From Sphingomonadales bacterium (lineage in GTDB: Bacteria; Pseudomonadota; Alphaproteobacteria; Sphingomonadales; Sphingomonadaceae): DNA of 64,000 nucleotides. The position numbers and the translations under genes are program-made. The stretch covers positions 248,001 through 312,000 of the forward strand of contig JAIXWO010000026.1 of NCBI GenBank assembly GCA_027491235.1, in the 5' to 3' direction. Position 1 is the stretch's first letter; the number at the start of each line of letters is the position of its first letter. The notes below the pieces were generated by a model, which saw only the letters and a program-made list of their open reading frames with translations, searched no databases and was not told the origin of the DNA. This document shows, in pieces, positions 53,118 through 61,310 of this stretch.

Positions 53118-54637
53118 TGTCTTCCTCCTCTCATCGGGTCACCAATATGGCCAACAGCCCTTTATGCGTTGCCGACGTTATTGAACAAAGCGGCGTTGCC
53201 TTTGGCACCAGCGGTGCGCGCGGGCTTGTCAGCGCGATGACCGACCGTGTGTGCCATGCCTATACCACTGGCTTTCTGAAGTTCATGGCAGACTGTGGCG
53301 CTTGGACTGTCGGCGGGCGCGTGGCGCTCGCGGGTGATTTGCGGCCCAGCACGCCCCGCATTCTCGCCGCCTGTGCGCAAGCGGTGCGGGATTTGGGCGG
53401 GGAACCTGTCTATTGCGGTCTCGTGCCGACACCTGCGCTTGCCTTGTGGGCCTTTGGCGATGGGGTGCCCTCGCTCATGGTCACCGGCAGCCACATTCCC
53501 GATGACCGCAACGGCATCAAATTCTACCGGCCCGATGGCGAGATTTTGAAAGAGGATGAGCCCGGCATCCTGCGGCAGTCTGTCAGCGCGGATGACAAAG
53601 GCTGGACAGCGGATGGGATGCTCCTTGAACGCCAAGCCTTGCCCAAGGCCATCGATGTCGGCCCTGCTTATGTCGCCCGATATCTCGACTTCTTCGGCGC
53701 GTCGGCGCTCCACGGTCTGCGGCTGGGGGTCTATCAACATTCGTCGGTCGGCCGGGATGTCCTTGTCGACATCCTCGAAGCCATGGGCGCAGATGTGGTC
53801 GTACTTGGCCGGTCGGAGACATTCATTCCCGTGGACACCGAAGCTGTCCGCGCGGAGGACATTGATCTGGCACGCGGATGGGCGGCCGAGCACCGTCTTG
53901 ATGCGATTGCCTCCACCGATGGGGACAGTGACCGGCCATTGCTGGCGGATCATGAAGGGGAATGGCTGCGCGGCGATGTCCTCGGTGTGCTTTGTGCTCA
54001 GGCAATAGGCGCGCAGAGCCTCGTCACGCCGGTATCGAGCAACACGCTGGTCGAAAAATGCGGGGCCTTCGGCGCGGTGCATCGCACGCGCATTGGGTCT
54101 CCCTATGTCATTGCCGCAATGGCGGCAGCGCTGGCAGCAAAGGAAGGCGTTGTCGGCGGATATGAAGCCAATGGCGGCTTCCTGCTGGCCAGTGATGTGA
54201 CACGCGAAGGCCGGACGCTCAACGCCTTGCCGACCCGCGATGCGGTGCTTCCCATTGTCGCGGCGCTTGCTGCCGCCCGGCCCGGACGCCTTGCTGACCT
54301 TGTGGCCGACCTACCGCCCCGGACCACCTTTAGTGACCGGCTCGAAGAATTTGCGCCTGCGCGGCGGGATGCGCTCTTTGTCTGGCTGAAGGAGGGCGAT
54401 GATGCGCGCCGGTCGCGCCTTGAGGAGAGCTTTGGCCCGATTGCAGGTGATGCCCTGATCGACATTGATGATCTGGATGGTGTCCGCATGACCTTCGCCA
54501 ACGGGCGAATCGTCCATTTACGGGGGTCCGGCAACGCGCCTGAGCTGCGCTGCTATGCGGAAGCTGAGAATAAGGCCCTCGCGGAGGCGCTGAGCCGTCA
54601 GGCGCTGGATTGGGTCGCGGAGCGCTTTCCGGCCTGA
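53117..54637 (+). CDS. Phosphomannomutase (alpha-D-phosphohexomutase family)
   Basis: A 506-residue enzyme that converts mannose-6-phosphate to mannose-1-phosphate. It shows AFGTSGARGLVS near 24, the phosphoserine loop VTGSHIPDDRNGIKFY near 130 with the catalytic Ser, the metal-binding IASTDGDSDRPLL near 270, GGYEANGGFLLASD near 350, and the phosphate-binding HLRGSGNAPELRCYAEAE near 470. The serine loop reads TGSHIP rather than the usual TASHNP, a variant to note. Length is slightly above the family norm. Start is ATG 53117, overlapping manA; ATG 53147 is possible. Confidence 0.9.
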   Translation: MSSSSHRVTNMANSPLCVADVIEQSGVAFGTSGARGLVSAMTDRVCHAYTTGFLKFMADCGAWTVGGRVALAGDLRPSTPRILAACAQAVRDLGGEPVYCGLVPTPALALWAFGDGVPSLMVTGSHIPDDRNGIKFYRPDGEILKEDEPGILRQSVSADDKGWTADGMLLERQALPKAIDVGPAYVARYLDFFGASALHGLRLGVYQHSSVGRDVLVDILEAMGADVVVLGRSETFIPVDTEAVRAEDIDLARGWAAEHRLDAIASTDGDSDRPLLADHEGEWLRGDVLGVLCAQAIGAQSLVTPVSSNTLVEKCGAFGAVHRTRIGSPYVIAAMAAALAAKEGVVGGYEANGGFLLASDVTREGRTLNALPTRDAVLPIVAALAAARPGRLADLVADLPPRTTFSDRLEEFAPARRDALFVWLKEGDDARRSRLEESFGPIAGDALIDIDDLDGVRMTFANGRIVHLRGSGNAPELRCYAEAENKALAEALSRQALDWVAERFPA

Positions 54638-54685
54638 ACGGCGCTCCATCTCGACTCCCGTGCCACCACCCGCCATGCCGCGCCA

Positions 54686-55348
54686 ATGACGCACGCCGAT
54701 TCGGACATTGACTGGACCGTTTCTGACGGACTGACAGATTATGCGACTGCGCTTTCTGCAATGGAGGCGCGGGCCGCGGCCATTGCGGACGGTTCAGCAC
54801 GTGAGCAGATCTGGCTGCTGGAACATCCGCCGCTCTACACCGCGGGCACCAGCGCGGACCCGGCCGAGATGCTGGACCCGCGCTTTCCCGTGTTTAGGGC
54901 GGGTCGGGGAGGGCGGTATACCTATCACGGCCCCGGCCAGCGGGTCGGCTATGTCCTCCTCAACCTGAAGGCACGGGGGGAGGACGTCCGCTGCTACGTT
55001 CACGCGCTTGAAGGCTGGGTCATCGCGGCTTTGGCAGATCTTGGCGTCACCTGCTGGCGGGCGGAGGGTCGCGTCGGCATCTGGACCGACGACAATGGCG
55101 TGGAAGCGAAAATTGGCGCCATTGGCGTTCGCGTGCGCCGTTGGGTGACTTTCCACGGCTTTGCGGTGAATGTCACGCCGGACCTCACGCACTTTGACGG
55201 GATTGTTCCGTGCGGTTTGCCTGAATTTGCGGTCACCAGTTTGCAAAAATTGGGCAAAACATGCTCTATGGAGGCGTTGGATGCTGCTCTAAGCCGCCAA
55301 TTTCCGTGCTTTCTTGCCTCTTTGGCAAAAGCGAACAAAAAGGCTTGA
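54686..55348 (+). CDS. lipB: Octanoyltransferase (lipoate biosynthesis)
   Basis: A 220-residue enzyme moving octanoyl from acyl carrier protein to lipoyl domains. Seen: [19 protein letters not shown] near 45, [20 protein letters not shown] near 72, the conserved Lys in [20 protein letters not shown] near 135, and the catalytic Cys in [19 protein letters not shown] near 172. All LipB hallmarks are present. It starts with ATG 54686. It is a housekeeping gene next to mannose genes without functional link. Confidence 0.96.
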   Translation: MTHADSDIDWTVSDGLTDYATALSAMEARAAAIADGSAREQIWLLEHPPLYTAGTSADPAEMLDPRFPVFRAGRGGRYTYHGPGQRVGYVLLNLKARGEDVRCYVHALEGWVIAALADLGVTCWRAEGRVGIWTDDNGVEAKIGAIGVRVRRWVTFHGFAVNVTPDLTHFDGIVPCGLPEFAVTSLQKLGKTCSMEALDAALSRQFPCFLASLAKANKKA

Positions 55349-55440
55349 GCAACAATGAACAACGCTGTAAATGTCCACCTCGATTTGGGTATTTAGGGCG
55401 CACCCCTGTCCAGATCATTTCTGCCTAGGGAGTTGATACC

Positions 55441-55650
55441 ATGAAGAAATTTGCAATCGTTTCGCTCGTCGCTGTTGGCCTGACCCTTTCCGCTTGCGGC
55501 AAGAAGGAAGAAGCTGTCGAAGCAAACGCAACCGAACTCAACGAAGCTGTTGCCACCGAAGGCACCGCTAACGATTCGATGACGAACGTTGACGCAGCTG
55601 CCGGCGCTGAAGCCAACGCTGTCGACGCAAACGCTTCGAACGCGATGTAA
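55441..55650 (+). CDS. Small Ala/Asn-rich lipoprotein
   Basis: A 69-residue exported protein. The signal peptide ends in a lipobox (LTLSAC, Cys at residue 19), so it should be lipid-modified. The mature part is very rich in Ala, Asn, Glu and Val (EANATELNEAVATEG, NAVDANASNAM), probably helical and flexible. A good GGGAG-type site precedes ATG 55441 and a strong rho-independent terminator follows, so it is a monocistronic, likely well-expressed envelope protein. Function unknown. Confidence 0.82.
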   Translation: MKKFAIVSLVAVGLTLSACGKKEEAVEANATELNEAVATEGTANDSMTNVDAAAGAEANAVDANASNAM

Positions 55651-55679
55651 TTTCGCTTCAACGCGAATTTATAAGATTG

Positions 55680-55712
55680 GGGTCGTCCGGTTCGCCGGGC
55701 GGCCCTTTTCTT
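55680..55712 (+). terminator. Rho-independent terminator of the small lipoprotein gene
   Basis: GGGTCGTCCGG, a TTCG loop and CCGGGCGGCCC form an 11-pair stem (with two G-U pairs) followed by TTTTCTTTT. It starts 30 bases after the stop at 55650. Confidence 0.85.
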
Positions 55713-55764
55713 TTGCATTCATTTTGGCGTAATGCTGGCAGCCTCATTTAGCGCAAAAGAAGGA

Positions 55765-56439
55765 ATGATCCGCCCCATGCGCCTGTCCCGTTTCGTGCCT
55801 CTCGCTCTCGCCGCCGCGTCTTTCGCTGCCATTCCCGCAACAGCTCAGGTTTTTTACAAGCCACCGGCCTTTGCGGCGAAGCCCATCATGGCGCTGGAGC
55901 CGGGCTTTGACCCGGCCATGCCCGGGGCAACTCCGGCCGAACAAAAGGCGGTGCTGACCTGGAGCCTGCGTCAGGCCCTGCTGCTTGGGGCGCTTCAGTG
56001 TCACACCCAATATCCCACGCTCTTGGCGACCGGCAATTACAACGCCCTCCTCACCAACCACGGAGAGGAACTGACCAAGGCCTTCAACACGATCAGCGGC
56101 TATTTTAAGCGCACCAGAAAAGCGCCCAAGGCGGCACAAGCGGCGCTGGACGCCTTTGCGACCAAAATGACGACGAGTTATTCCACGGTGCGCGGCCAGC
56201 TTGGTTTTTGCCACACAGCCGGTTGGGTCGGCAGGCGGGCCCTCTTTACGCCGCGCGGTCAGCTCTCCACCTTGGCGACCGAGCATCTGGGGGAATTGCG
56301 TGAGGCGCTGAAGCCCTCCATGGAGCAGCAGTTTCGCGGGGCAAGTATCGGCTCTTGGCTGTACACCCGACGCTTCCCCTCTTTTGATGCTGCATGCTGG
56401 GACCGCAAGAATCGGTATAATCTGAAGAAGTGCAGCTGA
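55765..56439 (+). CDS. Secreted protein of unknown function
   Basis: A 224-residue exported protein if started at ATG 55765; ATG 55777 is equally plausible. The signal peptide is MRLSRFVPLALAAASFAAIP with cleavage near TAQ. The mature part is basic and alpha-helical (QAALDAFATKMTTSYSTVRG, REALKPSMEQQFRG) with three cysteines (LQCHTQ, GFCHTA, AACWDR) that could bind metal or form a disulfide. No family recognised. The start of the DUF429-like gene overlaps its end by ten bases. Confidence 0.7.
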   Translation: MIRPMRLSRFVPLALAAASFAAIPATAQVFYKPPAFAAKPIMALEPGFDPAMPGATPAEQKAVLTWSLRQALLLGALQCHTQYPTLLATGNYNALLTNHGEELTKAFNTISGYFKRTRKAPKAAQAALDAFATKMTTSYSTVRGQLGFCHTAGWVGRRALFTPRGQLSTLATEHLGELREALKPSMEQQFRGASIGSWLYTRRFPSFDAACWDRKNRYNLKKCS

Positions 56440-57314
56440 TCTCTCCCAATAGGTTCACCCATTTCGTCGCCATTGATTGGTCCGGCCAGGCCGTCGCCCG
56501 GCCCAAAGGGTTGGCGCTTGCCATCGCAGGGCCCGGCACGGAAGCGCCTCTATTGCAGACGCGTGACCGTGGCTGGTCTCGTGCGGACGTTCTGGATTGG
56601 ATCGCTGATCTCGCCGCTCGAAACGTCCCGGCACTTATCGGGATAGACCTGTCTCCCGCGCTCCCCTTCGTGGATGCCGGTGCCTATTTCCCTGGCTGGT
56701 CCGAGACGCCGGGGGATGCCACCGCGCTTTGGCAGCTTGTGGAACACCTTTGTGCCGCAGATGAGCACATGTCCGGAAACGGCGTCGTGCGGCATCCAGA
56801 GGCGAAGCGGCATTTTCGACTTCACGGGGATTGCGGTGATCTCTTCCCCGGTGGGCTCGGCCGGATGCGTGTGTGTGAGCATGCCCAGCGAGAGATGGGC
56901 CTTTCTCCGACGAGCTGCTTCAACCTTGTCGGGGCCTCTCAAGTCGGGAAATCGAGCCTGACCGGCATGCGGGTGCTCCACCGCCTGCGTGGGCGCGTGC
57001 CCGTGTGGCCGTTTGATCCCGTGCCGGAAGGCGGCCCCCTCATCGTTGAAATCTACACCACCATCGCTGCCCGCACAGCAGGCGTCCGAAAAGGGCTCAG
57101 CAAGATTCGCGACGCCGCCACTCTGGATGGCGCGTTGGATGGCCTTGGGTCCCGCCCCCACACGCCGCTTGCCCGCTATGATGACCACGCCACCGACGCC
57201 ATCATCACCGCCGCCTGGCTGCGCAAAGCCCATCTCACCCCGGATCTGTGGCATCCTTCTGCCCTCACGCCAAAAATTGCACGCACCGAGGGCTGGACCT
57301 TCGGCTGCATTTGA
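56430..57314 (+). CDS. RNase H-fold protein of the DUF429 type
   Basis: A 294-residue protein starting HFVAIDWSGQAVARPKGLAL, then ALIGIDLSPALPF near 70, and ending CDWH-like sequences around ARYDDHATDAIITAAWLRKA near 250. The conserved Asp residues (AIDWSG, GIDLS, YDDHATDA) resemble the acidic cluster of DUF429/RNase H-like nucleases of unknown role. The GTG start overlaps the upstream gene by ten bases. A tRNA gene follows 22 bases later. Family likely, activity unproven. Confidence 0.72.
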   Translation: MQLISPNRFTHFVAIDWSGQAVARPKGLALAIAGPGTEAPLLQTRDRGWSRADVLDWIADLAARNVPALIGIDLSPALPFVDAGAYFPGWSETPGDATALWQLVEHLCAADEHMSGNGVVRHPEAKRHFRLHGDCGDLFPGGLGRMRVCEHAQREMGLSPTSCFNLVGASQVGKSSLTGMRVLHRLRGRVPVWPFDPVPEGGPLIVEIYTTIAARTAGVRKGLSKIRDAATLDGALDGLGSRPHTPLARYDDHATDAIITAAWLRKAHLTPDLWHPSALTPKIARTEGWTFGCI

Positions 57315-57336
57315 GGCTAGAGGCGCAAATCCACGG

Positions 57337-57412
<76 letters not shown>

Positions 57413-57928
57413 TGGTTTTCCGTTGTTTTTTAGAGCACTTTGCGCTTTCTGCGCGCATGCAGGACGGACATTTGACGGACACTTGGGTTGTTTGGGTGTT
57501 CGCGGTGTGTGTTGAAACCGACCCCCACCCCCCTTCGGATTTTGTGAACGTCAGGCCCCTATTGGGGCGGACCCCCTATTCCTGCTGACGGCCCCCACGC
57601 GTCCTGTCGACATAGATGCGTTTCATTCACAGGCATCTCTGCCTTCGTGTCGTTCACATCCCGGCGTCTCAGCCCAATTCTGACAGCGTCTCGATCAAAA
57701 TCTTCTCTGGGCGTCGTCGGTATAAATGGTCTTTCGAACATGACCTTAGCCAATGAAATGACCTGAGCCAATTTGGCCACATTCTCCAACCGAATTGAAA
57801 GGGACAGTTGTTGACGATGTAAAAATCCAACGATAGCTAATTTACAATATGTCATAACTCTCATGTCAACTTCTCGGCATCGGCGCTGGCATATGAAAAG
57901 GTCCACATCGACATTGGAGTTATTCAAT
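57413..57928. other. 516-base region after tRNA-Thr, no gene seen
   Basis: No convincing gene. A 161-codon frame on minus (57559-58044) runs into the next gene and lacks any family likeness. A T-run (GTTTTTTAG, near 57425) may end the tRNA transcript. The second half is more AT-rich than the rest of the window and contains the promoter region for the small secreted gene at 57929. No integrase or copy of the tRNA 3' end was found here. Confidence 0.5.
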
Positions 57929-58156
57929 ATGTTTAAGACACTATCTGCCTCGCTCGTTGCGTTGTCGCTCGTTGCTGTTGCCCAGCCCGCTTCGGCGCAG
58001 GTTCTCGTCAAAAAATTGCCGCCTAAGATTCTTCCGGTGATCACGCCTCGTCCGATAAAGGTGCCGACACTGGCAGAAAAGGCAGCAGCTGAAGCAGCGG
58101 CAAAGGCAGCAGCAGAAAAAGCAGCAGCAGAAGCAAAAGCTGCAGCCGGAAACTAA
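57929..58156 (+). CDS. Small secreted Ala/Lys-rich protein, cassette copy 1
   Basis: A 75-residue protein with a clear signal peptide (MFKTLSASLVALSLVAVAQP, cleavage after ASA). The mature part has a Pro-rich linker (KKLPPKILPVITPRPIKVPT) and an amphipathic Ala/Lys/Glu helix (EKAAAEAAAKAAAEKAAAEA) like those of TolA or histone H1-like tails. ATG 57929 has GGAG eleven bases upstream. Its leader, signal peptide and terminator closely match those of the gene at 58321, but the mature proteins are unrelated. Function unknown. Confidence 0.72.
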   Translation: MFKTLSASLVALSLVAVAQPASAQVLVKKLPPKILPVITPRPIKVPTLAEKAAAEAAAKAAAEKAAAEAKAAAGN

Positions 58157-58164
58157 GACAAGTC

Positions 58165-58212
58165 TAATATCAAACTTGAGCTAGGGCCGTACATTGTGCG
58201 GCCCTGGCACTT
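58165..58212 (+). terminator. Terminator of cassette copy 1
   Basis: AGGGCCG (58183-58189) pairs with CGGCCCT (58199-58205) around a nine-base loop, followed by GGCACTTT. The 48 bases from 58165 match 58696-58743 at 45 positions. It ends nine bases or so after the stop of the first secreted protein. Confidence 0.65.
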
Positions 58213-58320
58213 TATCTTACTTCTTGGTTGATCTGCGCTGAAGGCAAATTAACGGGAGGCCGCGATACGCCCTCACTTGCAAGCTCAGCTTAATTTTACA
58301 CTGACTTGGAGTTATTCATT

Positions 58321-58698
58321 ATGTTTAAGGCACTATCCGCCTCGCTCGTCACGATGTCCCTCATTGCGGTTGCACAACCCGCTTCGGCGCAAGAGACTAG
58401 CGTGCTCAGAGAAATCACCAGTTTGTGTCCAAAAGGGTTCGCCACTGATCTCACTTTCTTTAACAAAATCGTGACCGTCAGGGGGATCGTAGCCAAAATA
58501 CAAGCTGTGGCCTTCGAGGGTGATGAAAAATGTTACACAACGGTGGGCGGTAACGCGACTTTTTCAACTACTGGCTGGAATTCTGCCACTACGTTGAACG
58601 CTGTTTTTGTAGACATGAGGACAGCGATAAAGCCGTCTATGAAGTGCGTTATTACTGTCACCAAAGGGTTGGTAACTGGGTTGCATTGCACAGGCTAA
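58321..58698 (+). CDS. Small secreted four-cysteine protein, cassette copy 2
   Basis: A 125-residue protein with signal peptide MFKALSASLVTMSLIAVAQP (cleavage after ASA), almost the same as the copy at 57929. The mature part (about 100 residues) has four Cys (SLCPKG, EKCYTT, MKCVIT, LHCTG), a beta-rich pattern and possible two disulfides, with IVTVRGIVAKIQAVAF hinting at an OB-like strand run. It shares no similarity with the Ala/Lys mature part of copy 1. GGAG lies eleven bases before ATG 58321. Function unknown. Confidence 0.75.
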   Translation: MFKALSASLVTMSLIAVAQPASAQETSVLREITSLCPKGFATDLTFFNKIVTVRGIVAKIQAVAFEGDEKCYTTVGGNATFSTTGWNSATTLNAVFVDMRTAIKPSMKCVITVTKGLVTGLHCTG

Positions 58699-58743
58699 TA
58701 TCAAACTTCAGCTAGGGCCGTGCTTTGTGCGGCCCTGGCACTT
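58696..58743 (+). terminator. Terminator of cassette copy 2
   Basis: AGGGCCG (58714-58720) pairs with CGGCCCT (58730-58736), followed by GGCACTT then CCCTTTT. It repeats the terminator of copy 1 (45 of 48 positions) and overlaps the stop codon of the four-cysteine gene. Confidence 0.65.
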
Positions 58744-58903
58744 CCCTTTTGCCCGCGTCGGGCGGCTGGCCGCCTATGGCCGCCTATGGCAGCATCGGCA
58801 GGGGCATGCACCCAATGGGGTGAGGCCGCACTGGCACCTGGAAGGGGTTTCCTGTAGGTTCCGCGTCGGGGACATTATCCCAACAGGAGCAGCTGCGCGG
58901 CGG

Positions 58904-59340
58904 TTAGTGTTTTGTGCCGACGATTGAATTGACCTTGCGGCGCAGCATCGTCCAAACCAGCAAGAAGACGGGGATCACGCCCGCTGCGACCAGCTGCTTG
59001 TCTGGCACGTGGATCGCAGGTGCTATGGCGTGCAAGGTGTACGCGCGCAGGCCAACGGCGTAATAGCTGACGGCAACAACAGATAGCCCTTCCACCACGC
59101 GCTGCAGGCGCAACTGCCGCTCGGCATTGTTATCCATAGACGTGAGCAGCGCTGCATTTTGCCCCTGCACGACCATTTCGACCTGCGTGCGTCCATGCGC
59201 TCCGCAACGGCAACGAGGTCCTTTTCGAGCAGGGTCACCGGGCCTGACTGCTCCTGGGCGAGCGGCAAGCCAAGGAGGGCAAGGTTGCGGTCATTTCCCA
59301 ATTCTGGAAGTTGGCCGATGATCCGGCAGAGGGCCTCAGC
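58904..59340 (-). pseudogene. Decayed DUF3422-family gene (internal deletion and frameshift)
   Basis: Two frames carry pieces of one DUF3422-type protein. The upstream piece (frame ending near 59165) has LALLGLPLAQEQSGPVTLLE, which matches the middle of the family. The downstream piece (58904-about 59190) has RTQVEMVVQGQNAALLTSMD and VEGLSVVAVSYYAVGL, which match the membrane-proximal C-terminus, with hydrophobic AAGVIPVFLLVWTML near the end. In intact members, from memory, some 60 residues lie between these two parts, so a deletion with a frameshift near 59160-59190 is inferred. The N-terminal half is missing: a stop (TAA) precedes the first piece at 59341. No function should be assigned. 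Confidence 0.72.
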
Positions 59341-59557
59341 TTATGCGGGAGTGTCTCACAATCCCGCATCTATGCACGTTATTGATTAACCTTATGTTTG
59401 CCCGATGCGAGAACCGCATGTTGGCCGAACTTTGGGGGCGGGCGGGGTGTGGACCAGCTCTCCCCGAGGCCCGATCTCCGCACTGTTGCGCATTCGGCTT
59501 GCCGCGCCCCCCCAGAATGTGCGACCGAGACGGCACGTTGGGCGAGAGCGAGGGCTT

Positions 59558-60301
59558 GTGACGGATTTCAGGGCAAAATGTTGGGCGGACATGCCCGGCC
59601 TGATTGCGCAGGTCCAACAGACCGGCGAAGAGCTGGGCCTGCCCTATATTGCCGCGCAGGCGGATCTGGCCGATCCGCACCCAATGGCCGATGCCGAAGA
59701 CCGGCCTTATGCCGAAACAACCTTCCGCTGGGTGGACCCGGCCTATCATTATTGGCGCGACCGCAAGCTGGCGCTGCAGGACACGTTCCTGTCGGCAGCG
59801 CGGCTGGTGGCGGAACCCTTTTATTATCGCGACGGAAAGCTTGCGACCTGGCGGGAAACGGGGCTGTTTGCACATATCGATTGCAGCAGCATTGCGGCCT
59901 ACCCACTGCTGGAAGAGGCGATCATCACGCCGGTCCACCAGCCGCGTGGCCTGATGGGCGCCATCGTCTGGTGTGCAAAGGAAGCGATTGGCGTTGAGCA
60001 GGTGTTTGCGGACAATGCCGCGCGGATGCACGCGCTCGCCGTCCGTGTGGTCGCGACGCATAATGAAGCGCGCGGCCGGCCCCGCAATGCGACGCTGTCT
60101 CCCACGCTGACGCGCCGTGAGGTCCAGTGCCTGCGCTGGGCGGCAGCGGGCAAGACCGATAGTGAGATTGGCATCATTCTTGATCTGTCGGTGTCCACCG
60201 TCCGCTTCCATCTGCGTAACGCGGCAGAACGGTTGGGCGCCAAGGGCCGGGCGCAGTCGATTCAGGTCGCCGCGGGCCTTGGCTATGTGGGTGCGGCCTG
60301 A
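59558..60301 (+). CDS. LuxR-family transcriptional regulator without a neighbouring AHL synthase
   Basis: A 247-residue regulator. The N-terminal 165 residues resemble an autoinducer-binding domain in order (WRDRKLALQDTFLSAARLVA, PLLEEAIITPVHQPRGLMGA), with only some of the usual Trp and Asp contacts, so the ligand may not be an acyl-homoserine lactone. The C-terminal helix-turn-helix is LTRREVQCLRWAAAGKTDSE, then IGIILDLSVSTVRFHLRNAA. GTG 59558, with a GAGG site about seven bases upstream, is the best start; longer frames run through poor sequence. No luxI is in the window. It precedes a DUF4188 gene by 71 bases. Confidence 0.83.
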   Translation: MTDFRAKCWADMPGLIAQVQQTGEELGLPYIAAQADLADPHPMADAEDRPYAETTFRWVDPAYHYWRDRKLALQDTFLSAARLVAEPFYYRDGKLATWRETGLFAHIDCSSIAAYPLLEEAIITPVHQPRGLMGAIVWCAKEAIGVEQVFADNAARMHALAVRVVATHNEARGRPRNATLSPTLTRREVQCLRWAAAGKTDSEIGIILDLSVSTVRFHLRNAAERLGAKGRAQSIQVAAGLGYVGAA

Positions 60302-60372
60302 GGGTGTTGACAGTGTAAACATATTGCCTAACTTGGCGCTGTGGACTGTTCGCGCGTTCGGAAAGGTCGGGT

Positions 60373-60849
60373 ATGTCAGATATCAGGATGGGGCGTTGGA
60401 CGGCGCGGCTGGAGGAGCCGCATGTGGTGTTCATCATCGGCATGCGGATAAACACGCTGTGGAAAGTGCATCGCTGGCTGCCTGTCATCCTTGCGATGGC
60501 GCGCATGCTCCGGGAGCTTTACCCGAGGCCAGAGCTTGGCTTTATGGGCGGCAAGACCTGGTTTGGTCGGACGATTGTCCTCATCCAATATTGGCGCTCA
60601 TTTGACGATCTGGAAAATTACGCGAAGGCCAAGGGCTTGCAGCATCTGCCGGCATGGGCGGCATTCAACCGCGCCACCACCGGCAATGTTGATGTCGGCG
60701 TCTATCACGAAACCTATCGCGTGCGCCCCGGCGATTATGAGAATGTGTTTGTCAACATGCCGCCCACGTTGATGAGTGAAGTTGCCCCTGTTGAACAGGC
60801 GGGCGGCAAACTGGCCTCAGCCCGCGGGCGTATCGACGCTGTAAAGTAG
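60373..60849 (+). CDS. DUF4188-family protein (monooxygenase-like fold)
   Basis: A 158-residue protein with VVFIIGMRINTLWKVHRWLP near 18, LGFMGGKTWFGRTIVLIQYW near 55, and NVDVGVYHETYRVRPGDYEN near 104, the pattern of DUF4188, a family with an antibiotic-monooxygenase-like ferredoxin fold. In other bacteria such genes occur in oxidative or quorum-linked operons, but no activity is known. It follows the LuxR-type gene closely and is probably controlled by it. Confidence 0.78.
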   Translation: MSDIRMGRWTARLEEPHVVFIIGMRINTLWKVHRWLPVILAMARMLRELYPRPELGFMGGKTWFGRTIVLIQYWRSFDDLENYAKAKGLQHLPAWAAFNRATTGNVDVGVYHETYRVRPGDYENVFVNMPPTLMSEVAPVEQAGGKLASARGRIDAVK

Positions 60850-60862
60850 CAGGAGACCGAAA

Positions 60863-61069
60863 TCAGGACGCGACGAGGGCGGCTGCAGCCTCACGTTCCG
60901 CCGTCCGACGGTCGCGTGCATCGCGGATGCGGATTTCGCTATCGGCCAGTGCCTGCCAAGCGACTTGGGCGCGCAGATATTTGTCGCGCAATTGGGGAAG
61001 CGGCGAATTTCGCGCCGCTTCCGCGCATGTTTCGGCCTGAGAGAGAAAATACTCGCCTGATTGTGACAT
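60863..61069 (-). CDS. Small conserved-looking cytoplasmic protein, unknown function
   Basis: A 68-residue protein. It starts MSQSGEYFLSQAETCAEAAR and continues as one charged helix (DKYLRAQVAWQALADSEIRI, DARDRRTAEREAAA). AAGGA lies seven bases before ATG 61069, which supports this start over an upstream TTG. The opening YFLSQAETCAEAA is a pattern I have seen in short alphaproteobacterial proteins. It lies convergent to the DUF4188 gene and downstream of the cspA-infA operon. Function unknown. Confidence 0.68.
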   Translation of the reverse strand: MSQSGEYFLSQAETCAEAARNSPLPQLRDKYLRAQVAWQALADSEIRIRDARDRRTAEREAAAALVAS

Positions 61070-61109
61070 TTCTTTTCCTTCCAAGAGACCGGTTTAGAAT
61101 TGGATCAGC

Positions 61110-61265
61110 TCAGCCCACCATATCGATAACGAGCCGCTGAAGTTCCCGGCGGGACAGAACGGGCGACCGGCGCCGCGTGTAACTTCCAATAGAAGCGTCT
61201 GAATAGGCAGGGGTATGGGGTGCCTGAAGGTTCAGGCCTTTGGTCTTATAACTTGATTTAAACAT
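61110..61265 (-). CDS. 51-residue protein downstream of infA
   Basis: A small basic protein starting MFKSSYKTKGLNLQAPHTPA and ending SPVLSRRELQRLVIDMVG. It has AGGA six bases before the ATG, a strong ribosome site, and a stem (GGCGC/GCGCC, 61276-61291) just upstream. It follows infA by 45 bases on the same strand. The C-terminal RRELQRLVIDMVG helix and the proline region look coding rather than random, but no family is recognised. A ribosome- or RNA-linked role is only a guess from context. Confidence 0.6.
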   Translation of the reverse strand: MFKSSYKTKGLNLQAPHTPAYSDASIGSYTRRRSPVLSRRELQRLVIDMVG

Positions 61266-61310
61266 GTATTTCCTAGGCGCAAAATCGCGCCAAAATGTGG
61301 GGGCAGGCGA

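Noticed and set aside
53162-54082. A 306-codon minus frame opposite the phosphomannomutase
   Set aside because: Shadow of a gene with clear serine-loop and metal motifs.
59405-59557. Longer N-terminus for the LuxR-type protein
   Set aside because: The first 51 codons are Arg/Gly/Pro-rich and unlike the family; GTG 59558 with a ribosome site gives a normal length.
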